A program made the position numbers and the translations under genes. DNA of 64,000 nt from Pseudomonas sp. FP2196 (lineage in GTDB: Bacteria > Pseudomonadota > Gammaproteobacteria > Pseudomonadales > Pseudomonadaceae). Of this stretch, positions 55,391 through 64,000 are shown piece after piece (the stretch's first letter is position 1; each line of letters begins with the position of its first letter). The notes under the pieces were generated by a model. That model saw only the letters and a list, made by a program, of their open reading frames with translations. It searched no databases and was not told where the DNA came from. The DNA is taken from the NCBI RefSeq assembly GCF_030687715.1, contig NZ_CP117445.1, positions 4,081,501 through 4,145,500 on the forward strand, in the 5' to 3' direction.

Positions 55391-56098
55391 TTAAACCTTG
55401 GCGGCTACCGGCGTTGATTTGCTGCGCGGGCGCAGTTGCGCGGTAGCCATGGCGGCGTCGGTGACGCCAGTCTCAGCGCGCATGCCTGCGGCGAGGAACG
55501 GCACCATCAGGCGCATGACCTGCTCAATGGAAGTGTTAACGCCGAAATCGGTTTCGGCAATCGCGCGCAAAGCCTTGATGCCGGACATGCTGAACGCCGC
55601 CGCACCGAGCATGAAGTGCACACGCCAGAACAACTCGATCGGAGGAATGCGCGGCGCCGCCTCATTGACAAGCAGCATGTAGCGACGAAACACCTTGCCG
55701 TACATGTCTTCCAGATAACGACGCAGGTGACCCTGGCTTTGGCTGAACGCCAAGCCGAGCAACCGCATGAAGATCGACAGATCATTGCCACTGCGCGGCT
55801 GGACCACGAGCGCCTGCTCAACAAGGATTTCCAGCAACTCTTCGAGGGTCGGCTTGTTTTCAGGCTTGGCCTGGCGTCGCTCCAGCTCTTTATCGAGGCT
55901 GATACAGAACGGTCCGAGGAATCTCGAGAAAACGGCCTGAATCAGCGCTTTCTTGGAGCCGAAATGATAGTTCACCGCTGCCAGGTTGACGCCAGCCTTG
56001 CTGGTAATCAAACGCAATGAGGTTTCAGCGAAACCTTTCTCCGCGAACAACTGCTCGGCAGCATCAAGAATGCGTTCAACGGTTTCCGACTGGGCCAT
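55391..56098 (-). CDS. psrA: TetR-family regulator PsrA
   Basis: A 235-residue TetR repressor of fatty-acid degradation and activator of rpoS in Pseudomonas. Its HTH runs ERILDAAEQLFAEKGFAETSLRLITSKAGVNLAAVNYHFGSKKALIQAVF. ATG 56098 follows GGCGGAG. Two perfect PsrA operators lie upstream, consistent with autorepression; fadBA at the right edge of this window is a known target group of this family. Confidence 0.93.
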   Translation of the reverse strand: MAQSETVERILDAAEQLFAEKGFAETSLRLITSKAGVNLAAVNYHFGSKKALIQAVFSRFLGPFCISLDKELERRQAKPENKPTLEELLEILVEQALVVQPRSGNDLSIFMRLLGLAFSQSQGHLRRYLEDMYGKVFRRYMLLVNEAAPRIPPIELFWRVHFMLGAAAFSMSGIKALRAIAETDFGVNTSIEQVMRLMVPFLAAGMRAETGVTDAAMATAQLRPRSKSTPVAAKV

Positions 56099-56113
56099 GG
56101 CTACTCCGCCTGA

Positions 56114-56140
56114 CAAACACTTGTTTGAAACATACGTTTC
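56114..56140. promoter_or_regulatory. Two overlapping PsrA operators
   Basis: CAAAC-ACTT-GTTTG (56114-56127) and GAAAC-ATAC-GTTTC (56127-56140) are perfect palindromes of the G/C-AAAC-N4-GTTT-G/C type and share one base. They lie 16 bases upstream of the psrA start. Confidence 0.85.
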
Positions 56141-56282
56141 AGCCTGTGCCTTGTCAAGCCTGCCTGTTCGTTTTGGGAATGGTCGGTCAGCTATTTAACC
56201 ACACTAGGCCACTGCATTAATAAGCACGTCTGCCGACCGTCCGGCGGCCTGCAAAAAAACGGGCATTGCCAAGACCGCTTCA

Positions 56283-56317
56283 CTGTATATAATCCCAGTC
56301 ACTGTATAAAAAGACAG
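56283..56317 (+). promoter_or_regulatory. Two LexA boxes upstream of lexA
   Basis: CTGTATATAATCCCAG (56283-56298) and CTGTATAAAAAGACAG (56302-56317) both fit CTG-N10-CAG, spaced 19 bases start to start. They lie 11 bases before lexA and should repress lexA and sulA together. Confidence 0.92.
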
Positions 56318-56327
56318 AGCGATCAAT

Positions 56328-56936
56328 ATGCTAAAGCTGACGCCACGCCAAGCCGAGATTCTGGCCTTCATCAAACGTTGCCTCGAAGACAATGGCTACC
56401 CGCCGACCCGCGCGGAAATCGCTCAGGAACTGGGTTTCAAATCGCCAAATGCTGCGGAAGAACACCTCAAGGCATTGGCCCGCAAGGGCGCGATCGAAAT
56501 GACCCCGGGTGCTTCTCGCGGCATTCGAATCCCTGGTTTCGAAGCCAAAGCCGACGACTCTACCCTGCCCATCATCGGCCGAGTCGCAGCCGGCGCGCCG
56601 ATCCTTGCCCAGCAGCACATCGAAGAATCCTGCAACATCAATCCGGCGTTTTTCCACCCACGTGCCGACTATCTGCTGCGCGTGCACGGGATGAGCATGA
56701 AGGACATTGGCATTTTCGACGGCGACCTTCTGGCAGTCCACACCACCCGTGAAGCGCGTAATGGCCAGGTTGTCGTCGCCCGCATCGGCGATGAAGTGAC
56801 CGTCAAACGCTTCAAGCGTGAAGGCAGCAAAGTCTGGCTGATCGCAGAAAACCCTGAATTTGCCCCCATCGAAGTCGACCTGAAAGATCAGGAACTGGTG
56901 ATCGAAGGCTTGAGTGTTGGCGTAATCCGCCGCTAA
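56328..56936 (+). CDS. lexA: SOS repressor LexA
   Basis: A 202-residue SOS repressor with an N-terminal winged HTH ([13 protein letters not shown]...[22 protein letters not shown]). The self-cleavage site is Ala88-Gly89 in GRVAAGAP and the catalytic dyad is Ser123 (GMSMKD) and Lys160 (TVKRF). All key residues are present. Confidence 0.97.
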   Translation: MLKLTPRQAEILAFIKRCLEDNGYPPTRAEIAQELGFKSPNAAEEHLKALARKGAIEMTPGASRGIRIPGFEAKADDSTLPIIGRVAAGAPILAQQHIEESCNINPAFFHPRADYLLRVHGMSMKDIGIFDGDLLAVHTTREARNGQVVVARIGDEVTVKRFKREGSKVWLIAENPEFAPIEVDLKDQELVIEGLSVGVIRR

Positions 56937-56946
56937 AGGAGGCTTT

Positions 56947-57420
56947 ATGCAGTTCCCACACACACCTCAGCAAACACAACTGCCTTTATTCGAAGCGTTT
57001 CTGGCGCAACCGATGGCGCCGATCCTGAAAGACGTGGTCGAACGCCCTTGGAATGCCGAACCCGAAGTATTCAGTGAGCTGTCACTGCGCGGTGCGACCG
57101 GGAACTGCCTGAACCTGCTGGCTCCGATTCTTCGCGAATTGAGCGACGACCAGGATGCGCGATGGCTGACGCTGATTGCGCCACCGGCGAGCCTTACCCA
57201 ATCATGGCTGCGTGATGCAGGTCTGAACCGCGAGCGTATTCTCCTGCTGCAACCGAGAGGCGCACAAAGTGCTCAACAATTGGCCTGCGAAGCGTTGCGT
57301 CTAGGTCGCAGCCATACGGTAGTCACCTGGCTCAACCCACTGAACACGAGTTCACGACAACAACTGATCAGCGCTGCACGCACGGGCGACGCTCAGAGTC
57401 TGAACATTCGATTGGGTTGA
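56947..57420 (+). CDS. sulA: SOS cell-division inhibitor SulA
   Basis: A 157-residue SulA-type protein located 10 bases after lexA and sharing its LexA boxes. It has FSELSLRGATGNCLNLLAPILRELS and RWLTLIAPPASLTQSWLRDAGLNRERILLLQPRG, the RecA-like core of SulA that binds FtsZ. SOS-induced by context. Confidence 0.88.
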   Translation: MQFPHTPQQTQLPLFEAFLAQPMAPILKDVVERPWNAEPEVFSELSLRGATGNCLNLLAPILRELSDDQDARWLTLIAPPASLTQSWLRDAGLNRERILLLQPRGAQSAQQLACEALRLGRSHTVVTWLNPLNTSSRQQLISAARTGDAQSLNIRLG

Positions 57421-57452
57421 TTGGCTGGTTTGGTGCGCTGTTTGAAGCGCAG

Positions 57453-57476
57453 GGCTTCTCCATGGATAGAGAAGCC
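57453..57476. terminator. Hairpin after sulA (no T run)
   Basis: GGCTTCTC, loop CATGGATA, GAGAAGCC: a perfect 8-base stem after sulA, not followed by T. It may stabilise the 3' end rather than terminate. Confidence 0.4.
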
Positions 57477-57517
57477 GATCTGAAGCGGTATCGACAGGAA
57501 CCAAAAGCAGTCGGGAA

Positions 57518-57751
57518 TCAATGAAGAACCCGAGGCCCTTCTTCCTTATCAAACTCACCTTCAATCATCCGGCCTGCCATCTGCACGCCGACGCTCAACA
57601 TCGCCTTGGCGATTTCCACGTGCTGGCCCTGCAGGAATGTCTTGGCATCCTCGGAGAAATCCAGAGTCACCAAAGAACCCTCGTCCTCAGCCCTGCGCAG
57701 TTCGATTCGGCCGTCGGGTAACTCGACAATTTCTAGAAAGGACGTTGGCAT
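57518..57751 (-). CDS. Small conserved hypothetical protein
   Basis: A 77-residue protein, MPTSFLEIVELPDGRIELRRAEDEGSL..., with an acidic C-terminus. A short beta pair is followed by helix AKAMLSVGVQMAGRMIE. I know no function. It matches the small gene found at this place (between sulA and topA) in other pseudomonads. ATG 57751 is chosen; ATG 57781 in frame lacks a ribosome site. Confidence 0.7.
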   Translation of the reverse strand: MPTSFLEIVELPDGRIELRRAEDEGSLVTLDFSEDAKTFLQGQHVEIAKAMLSVGVQMAGRMIEGEFDKEEGPRVLH

Positions 57752-57857
57752 ATAGGTCTGTTCTCCACGAAAGGCAGGCATTATATAGACATCATTCAGG
57801 CTTCGCTCGGGATCTTGACCAGCAGCATGTTTCAGATTGCCACCGTGTCAATCCTCG

Positions 57858-58382
57858 TCAGCACTCGTTCAAACCTTCGCGAAAACGAATGGCTAGACCT
57901 TTGAGGTTTTGCCGCCAACTCTCAAGCTCCTCTCGACTCAACTCCTGCGGCGCCTCTTCCTCATCCAGATTAACCGCCTGAATCAATGGCTGTGTGACGT
58001 CACCCTTGGGCTTGCGTGGCACCCGTGGCGGTTGAAACAGCGCCGAATGCGCTGCCAACAGTTTTGCCAGCCAAGTTTCCGGATTGCCCGCCAGTTCAAC
58101 CATCTCAGCCAGCTCGGGAATGGCAATCGATTCCAGCACTTCGCGTGTCAGCAACATCTCGGCCCGTGGCGCACTGGCCTGTGGCAATCGATAGAACCCG
58201 GCGATCTCGTGACACAAACCCAACAGCGCGCCGTACAAGTGGAACAACGCCGATTCGCGCCCAGCCTGAATCAGCGCCAAGGAATTCATCGCCCGCCCCT
58301 CTTCAGCTCGAGCCAAGGCTTCCAGCGACAGGCCGGCGAAATAGATTTTCTGATTGGTACGGGTATAGAACTCGTGGGCCAT
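57858..58382 (-). CDS. DUF6586 family protein
   Basis: A 174-residue protein with no signal peptide. A helical N-terminal region, EFYTRTNQKIYFAGLSLEALARAEEGRAMNS, contains the family-typical RTNQKIYFA; a Glu-rich segment is near the C-terminus. Function is unknown. GGAGA precedes ATG 58382. Confidence 0.75.
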   Translation of the reverse strand: MAHEFYTRTNQKIYFAGLSLEALARAEEGRAMNSLALIQAGRESALFHLYGALLGLCHEIAGFYRLPQASAPRAEMLLTREVLESIAIPELAEMVELAGNPETWLAKLLAAHSALFQPPRVPRKPKGDVTQPLIQAVNLDEEEAPQELSREELESWRQNLKGLAIRFREGLNEC

Positions 58383-58467
58383 GACGGCAGTCTCCACAGC
58401 GAAATAATTGCTTCACACAGGCCGGACAGTGTCGTGGATCAGCCGATCTCACCGCAAGCACAAAACA

Positions 58468-58509
58468 AAAAGGCCGCATGGAAACCCATAGGTTCTCATG
58501 CGGCCTTTT
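58468..58509. terminator. Terminator between topA and DUF6586 gene
   Basis: AAAAGGCCGCATG and CATGCGGCCTTTT form a perfect 13-base stem around a small inner hairpin. It lies between the topA stop codon and the start of the DUF6586 gene; on the minus strand it ends topA transcripts. Confidence 0.88.
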
Positions 58510-58526
58510 CACTATCGGACTAAAGC

Positions 58527-61160
58527 TTACTCAGCCTTGGCCTTCGCGCTACGTTTGTCTTCAACCGTCCACTTGCCACCGTCGAAGTAAGCCTTCCAAC
58601 CGGTAGGCTTACCGTCGACTTCAGTCTGCACGTATTGCTCCTTGGTCTTGCGGCTGTAGCGGATCACCGCTGGCAGACCGTCAGGATCCTTCTGGGGTGC
58701 TTCGCACAGGAAGTGGTACTTCGGATCGATTTCGTCCTTGTGCGGCAGAATCTCGATCACCAGCGGAGCACGGGTCTCGCGGTTTTTCGGGAACTGACTG
58801 GCCGCCAGGAACAGACCGGACGCACCGTCGCGCAGGATGTAGGTGTCGTTGACCTTTTCGCATTTCAGCTCAGGCATCTTCACCGGATCCATCTTCGGCG
58901 GCGCCGCATCACCGCTCTTCAGCAGCTTGCGGGTATTTTTGCAGGTCGGATTAGTGCAGCCAAAGAACTTGCCGAAACGTCCAGTCTTGAGCTGCATCTC
59001 GCTGCCACACTTGTCGCACTCCAGACTCGGACCTTCGTAGCCCTTGATGCGATAGCTGCCCTCTTCGATTTCGTAGCCAGCGCAATCCGGGTTGTTACCG
59101 CAGATGTGCAGCTTGCGCTTCTCGTCGAGCAGGTAGGCGTCCATCGCCGTGCTGCAGATCGGGCAGCGATGCTTGCCACGCAGTACCAGCGATTCAGACT
59201 CGCCTTCATCGTCCGCAGCAATCTCGTCGCCCGGCACGAGGTTGACGGTGGCCTTGCAGCGCTCTTTCGGCGGCAGGCTGTAACCCGAGCAACCGAGGAA
59301 TACACCGGTCGATGCGGTACGGATCTGCATCGGACGACCACAGGTGGTGCAAGGAATATCGGTCATGACCGGCTGGTTGGCGCGCATGCCGCTTTCCGGG
59401 TTTTCGGCTACTTCCAATTTCTTTTTGAAGTCGCCGTAGAACTCGTCCAGCACGTTCTTCCAGTCGCGCTCGCCCTGAGCCACATCATCGAGATTCTCTT
59501 CCATGCCGGCGGTAAAACCGTAGTCCATGAGGTTGGAGAAGCTCTCCGACAGTCGCTCGGTGACGATGTCGCCCATCTTTTCCGAATAGAAACGACGGTT
59601 GTGCAGGGTCACGTAGCCGCGATCCTGAATGGTCGAAATGATCGCAGCGTAAGTCGAAGGACGACCGATGCCGCGCTTTTCCATTTCCTTCACCAGACTG
59701 GCTTCCGAGTAACGCGCTGGCGGCTTGGTGAAGTGCTGGGTCGGATCAAGCTTGATCAGCTTCATCACATCGCCCTGCGCCATATCGGGCAGAACGTCGT
59801 CATCGCCAGGTTTGGCAATCTGCGGCATCACGCGGGTGTAACCGTCAAACTTCAGGATACGACCCTTGGCGCGCAGCTCGAAATCACCAGCGCCGACACT
59901 GACAGTCGTCGACAGGTATTGCGCCGGCAGCATCTGGCAAGCCAGGAATTGGCGCCAGATCAGTTCGTAGAGACGCTCTGCATCGCGCTCCATGCCGGCA
60001 AGCTTGCTCGGAATGGTATTGGCGTCGGACGGACGAATCGCTTCGTGAGCCTCTTGTGCGCCTTCCTTGCTGCTGTAGACGTTTGGCGTTTCCGGCAGGT
60101 ATTTCTTGCCGAACTCGTCTTCGATATAAGCACGCGCCATCGTCACGGCATCCGCCGAGAGGTTGGTCGAGTCGGTACGCATATAAGTGATGTAGCCAGC
60201 TTCATAAAGACGCTGGGCCATCATCATGGTTTTCTTCACGCCGAAGCCCAGGCGGTTGCTCGCGGCCTGTTGCAGCGTAGACGTGATGAACGGCGCCGAC
60301 GGCTTGCTGCTGGTCGGTTTGTCTTCGCGCTTGACGATGCTGTAGCTGGAAGACTTGAGCTTCTCCAGCGCGGCCATGGCCTGGGCTTCGTTCAGCGGCT
60401 TGAAGGCTTCGCCTTTCTCGCGGGCGACTTCGAAGCGTACGGTCGAGCCCTTGGTGGTGCCGAGATCGGCGTGCACTTCCCAGTACTCTTCCGGATTGAA
60501 CGCACGGATTTCACGCTCACGCTCGACCACCAGCTTCACGGCGACTGATTGCACGCGACCGGCGGACAGGCCACGAGCGATCTTTGCCCACAGCAGTGGC
60601 GAGACCATGTAGCCCACAACGCGGTCGAGGAAGCGACGCGCCTGTTGAGCGTTGACACGATCGATGTCCAGTTCGCCCGGCTCGGAGAAGGCTTCCTGAA
60701 TCGCCTTTTTGGTAATTTCGTTGAACACCACGCGCTTGTAGCGGCTGTCGTCACCACCGATGGCTTCGCGCAGGTGCCAGGCAATGGCTTCCCCCTCGCG
60801 ATCCAAGTCGGTTGCGAGATAGATGGTGTCAGCATCTTTGGCGAGCCGGCGCAGCTCTTCGATGACCTTCTCTTTGCCCGGAAGGATCTCGTACTTGGCT
60901 TTCCAGCCATGATCGGGATCGACACCCATGCGCGAGACGAGCTGCTTGCGCGCCTTCTCCTTCGGCGTGAGCACCGGACCTTCGCCCGCGGCAGCCTTGC
61001 CGCGCTTGGCGGCTGGCTCTTTGCTGGCGCTAGCCGAACCGCTGGTGGGCAGGTCTCGGATATGGCCGATACTCGACTTCACCACGTATTGGTTACCCAG
61101 ATACTTGTTGATGGTCTTGGCCTTAGCCGGGGATTCCACAATGACCAGCGATTTGCCCAT
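58527..61160 (-). CDS. topA: DNA topoisomerase I
   Basis: An 877-residue type IA topoisomerase that relaxes negative supercoils. It starts [20 protein letters not shown] (TOPRIM), has [16 protein letters not shown], the active-site Tyr in [14 protein letters not shown] and three C-terminal zinc ribbons ([39 protein letters not shown], in part). An Ala/Lys-rich insertion near residues 45-65 is normal for pseudomonads. Confidence 0.97.
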   Translation of the reverse strand: MGKSLVIVESPAKAKTINKYLGNQYVVKSSIGHIRDLPTSGSASASKEPAAKRGKAAAGEGPVLTPKEKARKQLVSRMGVDPDHGWKAKYEILPGKEKVIEELRRLAKDADTIYLATDLDREGEAIAWHLREAIGGDDSRYKRVVFNEITKKAIQEAFSEPGELDIDRVNAQQARRFLDRVVGYMVSPLLWAKIARGLSAGRVQSVAVKLVVEREREIRAFNPEEYWEVHADLGTTKGSTVRFEVAREKGEAFKPLNEAQAMAALEKLKSSSYSIVKREDKPTSSKPSAPFITSTLQQAASNRLGFGVKKTMMMAQRLYEAGYITYMRTDSTNLSADAVTMARAYIEDEFGKKYLPETPNVYSSKEGAQEAHEAIRPSDANTIPSKLAGMERDAERLYELIWRQFLACQMLPAQYLSTTVSVGAGDFELRAKGRILKFDGYTRVMPQIAKPGDDDVLPDMAQGDVMKLIKLDPTQHFTKPPARYSEASLVKEMEKRGIGRPSTYAAIISTIQDRGYVTLHNRRFYSEKMGDIVTERLSESFSNLMDYGFTAGMEENLDDVAQGERDWKNVLDEFYGDFKKKLEVAENPESGMRANQPVMTDIPCTTCGRPMQIRTASTGVFLGCSGYSLPPKERCKATVNLVPGDEIAADDEGESESLVLRGKHRCPICSTAMDAYLLDEKRKLHICGNNPDCAGYEIEEGSYRIKGYEGPSLECDKCGSEMQLKTGRFGKFFGCTNPTCKNTRKLLKSGDAAPPKMDPVKMPELKCEKVNDTYILRDGASGLFLAASQFPKNRETRAPLVIEILPHKDEIDPKYHFLCEAPQKDPDGLPAVIRYSRKTKEQYVQTEVDGKPTGWKAYFDGGKWTVEDKRSAKAKAE

Positions 61161-61220
61161 GGATCAGAAAATTCCTGAATTCTAGAAGTGAAAGGCGGTT
61201 GGCGCCTGACGCGGCACCGC

Positions 61221-61249
61221 TATATATAGTTGATACAAGGTGAGGTCAA
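61221..61249 (-). promoter_or_regulatory. topA promoter
   Basis: On the minus strand TTGACC, a 17-base spacer, TATATA: close to the sigma-70 consensus, with the -10 about 60 bases upstream of the topA start. Confidence 0.65.
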
Positions 61250-61274
61250 GCACAGGGTTCTGTGCGCACTCGCC

Positions 61275-61511
61275 TCATGCCTTGGAAAAAAGGCTCGGTT
61301 CGGCTTGCACCAAAGCAAAGCGTGGCACCTGCTCGCCGTCAACCTCGACTGACTCGAGAAACATGCTCAAAGGGCGCACCCAAAAGCCGTAATCGCCATA
61401 CAGGGCTTGGTAAAAGACCACTTCTTCTTCAGTCTCGGAATGCCGCGCAACGTTGAATACACGGTACTGCGGACCTTTGTAATGTTGGTAGAGCCCAGGT
61501 TGTATCGGCAT
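61275..61511 (-). CDS. DUF1653 family protein
   Basis: A 78-residue protein with the DUF1653 pattern: PGLYQHYKGPQYRVFNVARHSETEEEVVFYQALYGDYGFWVRPLSMF. These small beta-rich proteins occur widely and have no assigned function. ATG 61511 is used; in-frame TTG 61529 adds six residues without homology. Confidence 0.85.
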   Translation of the reverse strand: MPIQPGLYQHYKGPQYRVFNVARHSETEEEVVFYQALYGDYGFWVRPLSMFLESVEVDGEQVPRFALVQAEPSLFSKA

Positions 61512-61572
61512 GGTTTGGCCCTCACTCAAATTTTTTCAAAATAAAAACAAAATAAATCCACAAAAACAAAAA

Positions 61573-61591
61573 CCGGGGCACTTGGCCCCGG
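61573..61591 (-). terminator. Terminator of fadBA
   Basis: On the minus strand CCGGGGC, loop CAAGT, GCCCCGG, then TTTTTGTTTTTG, 19 bases after the fadA stop codon. Confidence 0.85.
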
Positions 61592-61609
61592 CTTCCATCG
61601 ACGAGACGC

Positions 61610-62800
<1,191 letters not shown>

Positions 62801-62814
62801 CTAGTTGGGGGCGC

Positions 62815-64000
62815 TTAACCGAAGAAGCGTTGGCCGTTTTTGGCCATTTCGCGCAGCTTCGCGGTCGGGTGGTACAGCGCGCCCAAATCAGCGTACTGGT
62901 CAGCCAGGGCAACGAACTCGGCAACACCGATCGAATCGATGTAGCGCAGCGCACCGCCACGGAATGGAGGGAAACCGATGCCGTAGACCAGACCCATGTC
63001 GGCTTCGGCGGCAGTTTCAACGATGCCGTCTTCCAGGCAACGCACGGTTTCCAGGCACAGCGGGATCATCATCCAGTTGATGATGTCTTCGTCAGTGACT
63101 TCACGCTGCTCGTAAACGATCGGCTTGAGCACTTCCAGTACCGACGGATCGGCGACTTTCTTCTGCTTGCCTTTCTTGTCGGCCTCGTAGGCGTAGAAAC
63201 CCTTGCCGTTCTTCTGACCCAGGCGCTTGGCTTCGTACAGCACGTCGATGGCCGAGCGACGGTCATCCTTCATGCGGTCCGGGAAACCTTCAGCCATCAC
63301 GTCACGACCGTGGTGACCGGTGTCGATGCCGACCACGTCCATCAGGTAGGCCGGGCCCATTGGCCAGCCGAATTTTTCCATGACTTTGTCGATACGGACG
63401 AAGTCCACACCAGCACTGACCAGCTTGGCGAAACCGCCGAAGTACGGGAACAGCACGCGGTTGACCAGGAAGCCCGGGCAATCGTTGACGACGATCGGGT
63501 TCTTGCCCATTTTCTTGGCGTAGGCAACGGTAGTGGCAACTGCCAGCTCGCTGGACTTCTCGCCACGGATCACTTCCACCAGCGGCATCATGTGCACCGG
63601 GTTGAAGAAGTGCATGCCGACGAAGTTTTCCGGACGCTTGAGGGCCTTGGCCAACAGGCTGATGGAAATGGTCGAGGTATTGGACGCGAGGATAGTGTCC
63701 TCTTTGACCTTGTCTTCGACTTCCGCCAACACGGCTTGCTTGACCTTCGGGTTCTCGACCACAGCCTCGACCACCAGGTCGACGTGACCAAAATCGCCGT
63801 AGGACAGGGTCGGACGAATGCCGTTGAGCACTTCGGCCATTTTCGCTGCGGTCATGCGACCTTTATCAACGCGGCCAACCAGCAGTTTGGCGGCTTCGGC
63901 CAGACCCTGCTCGATACCGTGCTCGTTGATGTCTTTCATCAGGATCGGCGTGCCTTTGGAGGCCGACTGATAAGCGATACCGCCACCCATGATACCCGCG
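62815..64000 (-). CDS. fadB: Fatty-acid oxidation complex alpha-subunit FadB, C-terminal part
   Basis: The frame is open from the right edge ([16 protein letters not shown], the NAD-binding start of the 3-hydroxyacyl-CoA dehydrogenase domain) to the stop at 62815. Visible motifs are [21 protein letters not shown] (catalytic His) and the C-terminal [19 protein letters not shown]. The N-terminal enoyl-CoA hydratase half lies outside the window. The partner fadA follows. Confidence 0.95.
   Translation of the reverse strand, partial: AGIMGGGIAYQSASKGTPILMKDINEHGIEQGLAEAAKLLVGRVDKGRMTAAKMAEVLNGIRPTLSYGDFGHVDLVVEAVVENPKVKQAVLAEVEDKVKEDTILASNTSTISISLLAKALKRPENFVGMHFFNPVHMMPLVEVIRGEKSSELAVATTVAYAKKMGKNPIVVNDCPGFLVNRVLFPYFGGFAKLVSAGVDFVRIDKVMEKFGWPMGPAYLMDVVGIDTGHHGRDVMAEGFPDRMKDDRRSAIDVLYEAKRLGQKNGKGFYAYEADKKGKQKKVADPSVLEVLKPIVYEQREVTDEDIINWMMIPLCLETVRCLEDGIVETAAEADMGLVYGIGFPPFRGGALRYIDSIGVAEFVALADQYADLGALYHPTAKLREMAKNGQRFFG

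Noticed and set aside
58635..60548. 637-codon open frame on the plus strand
   Set aside because: Antisense to topA; no motif and no ribosome site.

Overview
The window looks like the chromosome of a fluorescent Pseudomonas (P. fluorescens / P. koreensis type). Most genes are GC-rich, REP-type repeats of the fluorescent pseudomonads are frequent, and long stretches follow the P. aeruginosa gene order as I remember it: tal-rssC-rssB-PilZ-mlaA-HAD-DUF4404-queF-cupredoxin-copRS, then lolCDE-PilZ-glpQ-sthA-apbE, then gap-mfd-csiV-mtiP-nagZ-psrA-lexA-sulA-topA-fadAB. No tRNA, rRNA, CRISPR array or insertion sequence was seen.

Layout. (1) 1-2100: an AT-rich gene cut by the left edge, then dusA, a known integration target of genomic islands. 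(2) 2.2-3.4 kb: a small DUF2388 protein and uppP (undecaprenyl-PP phosphatase). (3) 3.6-26.7 kb: a complete Wzx/Wzy-type exopolysaccharide locus. It holds two atypical OmpR-like regulators, a priming sugar-phosphate transferase, a gfcABCDE/yjbEFGH-like export module, galE, galU, a stand-alone phosphomannomutase-tail protein, an SGNH hydrolase and an acyltransferase-3. It continues with a Wzy-like polymerase, Wzx flippase, pyruvyl transferase, one GT4 glycosyltransferase, Wzc kinase, Wzb phosphatase and a secreted clan-A-like glycoside hydrolase. (4) 26.9-32.1 kb: transaldolase, the RssB/RssC switch, a PilZ protein, MlaA and small conserved proteins. (5) 32.2-35.8 kb: queF and a copper module (cupredoxin, CopR, CopS, with a cop box). 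(6) 35.9-44.6 kb: the LolCDE lipoprotein exporter, a PilZ protein, a glycerophosphodiesterase, the soluble transhydrogenase, ApbE and a citrate-type MFS transporter. (7) 44.8-64 kb: a long-form GAPDH, Mfd, a CsiV-like protein, an SNF2/SWIM helicase, MTI phosphorylase, NagZ, PsrA, LexA, SulA, small proteins, topoisomerase I and fadA-fadB (cut by the right edge).

How the genes work together. In region 3, GalU and GalE can supply UDP-Glc and UDP-Gal; the priming enzyme and one GT4 can build a short lipid-linked unit; the pyruvyl transferase and acyltransferase can decorate it. Wzx, Wzy, Wzc/Wzb and the Wza-like exporter flip, polymerise and export it, and the Gfc proteins and secreted hydrolase act in the envelope. 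UppP, next door, recycles the lipid carrier. Two nucleotide-sugar genes, one GT and a ketal-forming enzyme suggest a small acidic galactoglucan repeat like the marginalan reported from fluorescent pseudomonads; this is inference. The locus also has its own regulatory DNA: a perfect CRP/Vfr palindrome, TGGCA inverted repeats, and a hexamer (TGTTAG/CTAACA) concentrated in its intergenic regions, twice as 17-bp-period direct repeats upstream of gfcA.
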